Source of the DNA: Cristatella mucedo
Lineage: Eukaryota; Bryozoa; Phylactolaemata; Cristatellidae
Assembly (NCBI GenBank): GCA_009760855.2
Contig: WPIO01000051.1
Location: forward strand, 1,973,501 to 2,037,500
Reading direction: 5' to 3'
DNA: 64,000 nt
A model generated the notes under the pieces. That model was not told the DNA's origin. It was given only the letters and a program-made list of their open reading frames with translations, and did no database searches. Made by a program: the position numbers and the translations under genes. Numbering within the stretch: position 1 is the first letter of the stretch; each line of letters opens with the position of its first letter. Below are positions 62,140 through 64,000 of the stretch, piece after piece.

Positions 62140-64000
62140 AAGGATGTCCTCCCCACTGACTTTGTGGTGTGCCCACTGACCCTCTCAGATCATTGTTCGG
62201 TCTCTTTTACTGTTCCTGCTCCCTCGTACGTGCAGGGCAGTGTGGAATTTTCCAAACGACGTAACTTATAAAGCATTGACATGGACAAGCTTTTTAAATC
62301 TGTTTGTGATACAGGCCTTCTTGATCTGCATTCAGACTCGACCGGCAGCCTCGATACCCTCACTTATGCGATGAACATGACACTCAGGAGTGCTCTTGAC
62401 AAGCATGCTCCCGTTCGCTATATCCGTGTTCAAAGTCGTCGAGATTGCTTTCAATTTACAGAAAAACTCCTTAAGATGCGCCGTGTTAAGCGCAGGCTGG
62501 AACGTCGTTTCAAGAAATCGGGGTCTGAGGCAGACCTAGTCAATTTTAAAGACTTCCTTCGAGTCTACACCCGAAAGCTAAAAAAGCCAGGGCTTCTTTT
62601 TTTATTAGAAAACTGAATTCCTGCCAGTCGGACACTAAACAGATTTGTAAGACAGTAAACCATTTACTGGCCAATGCTGTTAGGTCTGACTCCCCAGATA
62701 TTAAGGGCTCAGCCGAAAAGTTTTCAGCCTTCTTTACTTAAAAAATTGTGCACATTCGTGCCTCCAATAAGCCCCCTCCGACCAAAGCAATCGCCGTTCC
62801 TCAACCTGTGACCTTTCTTAAAAGGTTCTCCGATGTTTCTGCCTGTGATGTGGCTGCCTTAATAAGGTCTAGCAAAAAGAGCTCGGCTCCTGAAGACCCT
62901 ATACCTTCATCTCTGTGGTCTTCACTTGCAGACCAACTTAGCCCTGCCATAACCAAGATTTGTAATGCTTCTTTGGGAAAAGGGGTCGTCCCCAAGTCCT
63001 TCAAATCGGCAATCGTTAGACCTATTCTTAAAAAGCCTGGATTAGACACAGAGGTCCTAGCAAACTATCGTCCAGTTTCCCTTCTTCCGTTCTTATCAAA
63101 GATTCTTGAAAAAATTGTTGCTAAGCAGCTAGTTGAACATATTAAAAATAATGGAATGTCAGAAACATTTCAATCAGGTTTCAAGAGGCAGCACTCTACT
63201 GAAACTGCTCTCCTCCGTGTTAACAATGACATTCTACGTGGCAACGACGACGGGAATGTCACTGCCCTAGCTCTGCTAGATCTGTCTGCTGCCTTCGACA
63301 CTATTGATCACGAAGTTCTGCTTGAACGATTGAGAACAACGATCGGTCTGGCAGACGAAGCACTGGCGTGGTTTAAATCATACTTGTCTGATCGTGTTCA
63401 ATCCGTGTCATGTGGGGGTCAGGTCTCAGACATGAGAAGGGTCACCTGTGGAGTCCCTCAAGGGTCTGTACTCGGTCCCTTGCTGTTCTCCATTTATACG
63501 CAACCTCTGGGAAAAGTGATTAAGGCCCATGGAATAGGATATCACTTCTATGCTGACGATACTCAGTTGTATTTGTCATTTAAACCGTCGGAATCTGCTG
63601 CAGTAACTGAGAAACTGAATGCTTGCCTTGCCGATATTTGATCCTGGATGTCGGAAAACTTCCTGAAATTAAATGACGATAAAACCGAACTGCTTCTCAT
63701 AGGACACCCTAAGCGTGTGGCTGGATTAAAAGGCTTTGCTGTTCTAATAGGTGATGCTATTGTGCGACTTTCACCACATGCTCGTAATCTAGGTGTCGTG
63801 TTCGACAGCTGCCTCAATTTCAAAAGCTTCATTCAGAAGACTGCCTCTACAGCTAGCCATCACATCTGATCCCTATCCAAGATTAGAAGCTGTCTCCCAC
63901 AGTGGCTTGTAAAACACTAGCTCTTTAGTTCTGTCTCAGCTTGATTATAGTAATTCCCTTTTGGCTGGGCTACCAGAGAAAACTATTATGCCACTACAGC
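62140..64000 (+). mobile_element. LINE family A, copy 2 (runs off the right edge)
   Basis: Nearly identical to copy 1 over the shared part. It reaches further 5', into the end of the endonuclease (LTLSDHCSVSF, the SDH motif of APE-type endonucleases, about 62180-62210). The longest open part is 62748-63641 with the RT core and FYADDTQLY. Breaks: TAA near 62268 after the endonuclease end, a 1-nt loss near 62580, TAA at 62739-62741 (shared with copy 1), TGA near 63639, and TGA at 63867-63869 (shared). The RT fingers and palm are intact. Confidence 0.93.

Overview
This is a window of nuclear DNA from an intron-rich invertebrate animal. The evidence is genes split into many short exons with GT..AG introns, animal-type housekeeping genes, tRNA-derived SINEs, L2/CR1-like non-LTR retrotransposons, Tc1-like relics and long microsatellites. 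There is no bacterial operon structure. I cannot fix the phylum from sequence alone.

Six protein-coding genes can be supported. From left to right they are: the last exon of a ferlin (+, 789-984, gene enters from the left edge); TIMM29 (-, 12225-9141, two exons); a Yip1-domain protein of the YIPF1/YIPF2 type (+, 12387-22528, nine exons); FARSA, cytosolic phenylalanyl-tRNA synthetase alpha subunit (-, 42953-24848, thirteen exons); COX10, mitochondrial heme A farnesyltransferase (+, about 45536-53662, five exons seen, 5' start unresolved); and an omega-class glutathione S-transferase (-, 60855-56910, five exons). For TIMM29, YIPF, FARSA, GST-omega and the five COX10 exons, I walked each exon junction by hand. 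Reading phase is kept across every junction, so these look like intact genes.

The genes do unrelated jobs: mitochondrial protein import, Golgi trafficking, translation, heme A synthesis, redox/detoxification and membrane fusion. They do not form a functional cluster. TIMM29 and YIPF are head to head with 161 bp between start codons, and probably share a promoter region. YIPF/FARSA and COX10/GST-omega are convergent; FARSA/COX10 are divergent.

Most remaining DNA is repeats. LINE family A is an L2/CR1-like element: two long copies at 15090-17375 and 62140-64000 share premature stops, and there are shorter 3' fragments. LINE family B is an older, more decayed relative with many 3' fragments. 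SINE family 1 has a tRNA-like head and a LINE-B-like tail; SINE family 2 is another tRNA-like family. There are two Tc1/mariner transposase relics, a 79-bp tandem array, a shorter 65-70-bp array, and long (CA)n and (TGTC)n tracts. Less usual points are a duplicated FARSA exon inside its own gene, a duplicated YIPF exon edge, an inverted copy of the GST-omega start, and perfect foldback hairpins near 6 kb. I found no CRISPR array, rRNA, free-standing tRNA gene or clear viral gene.
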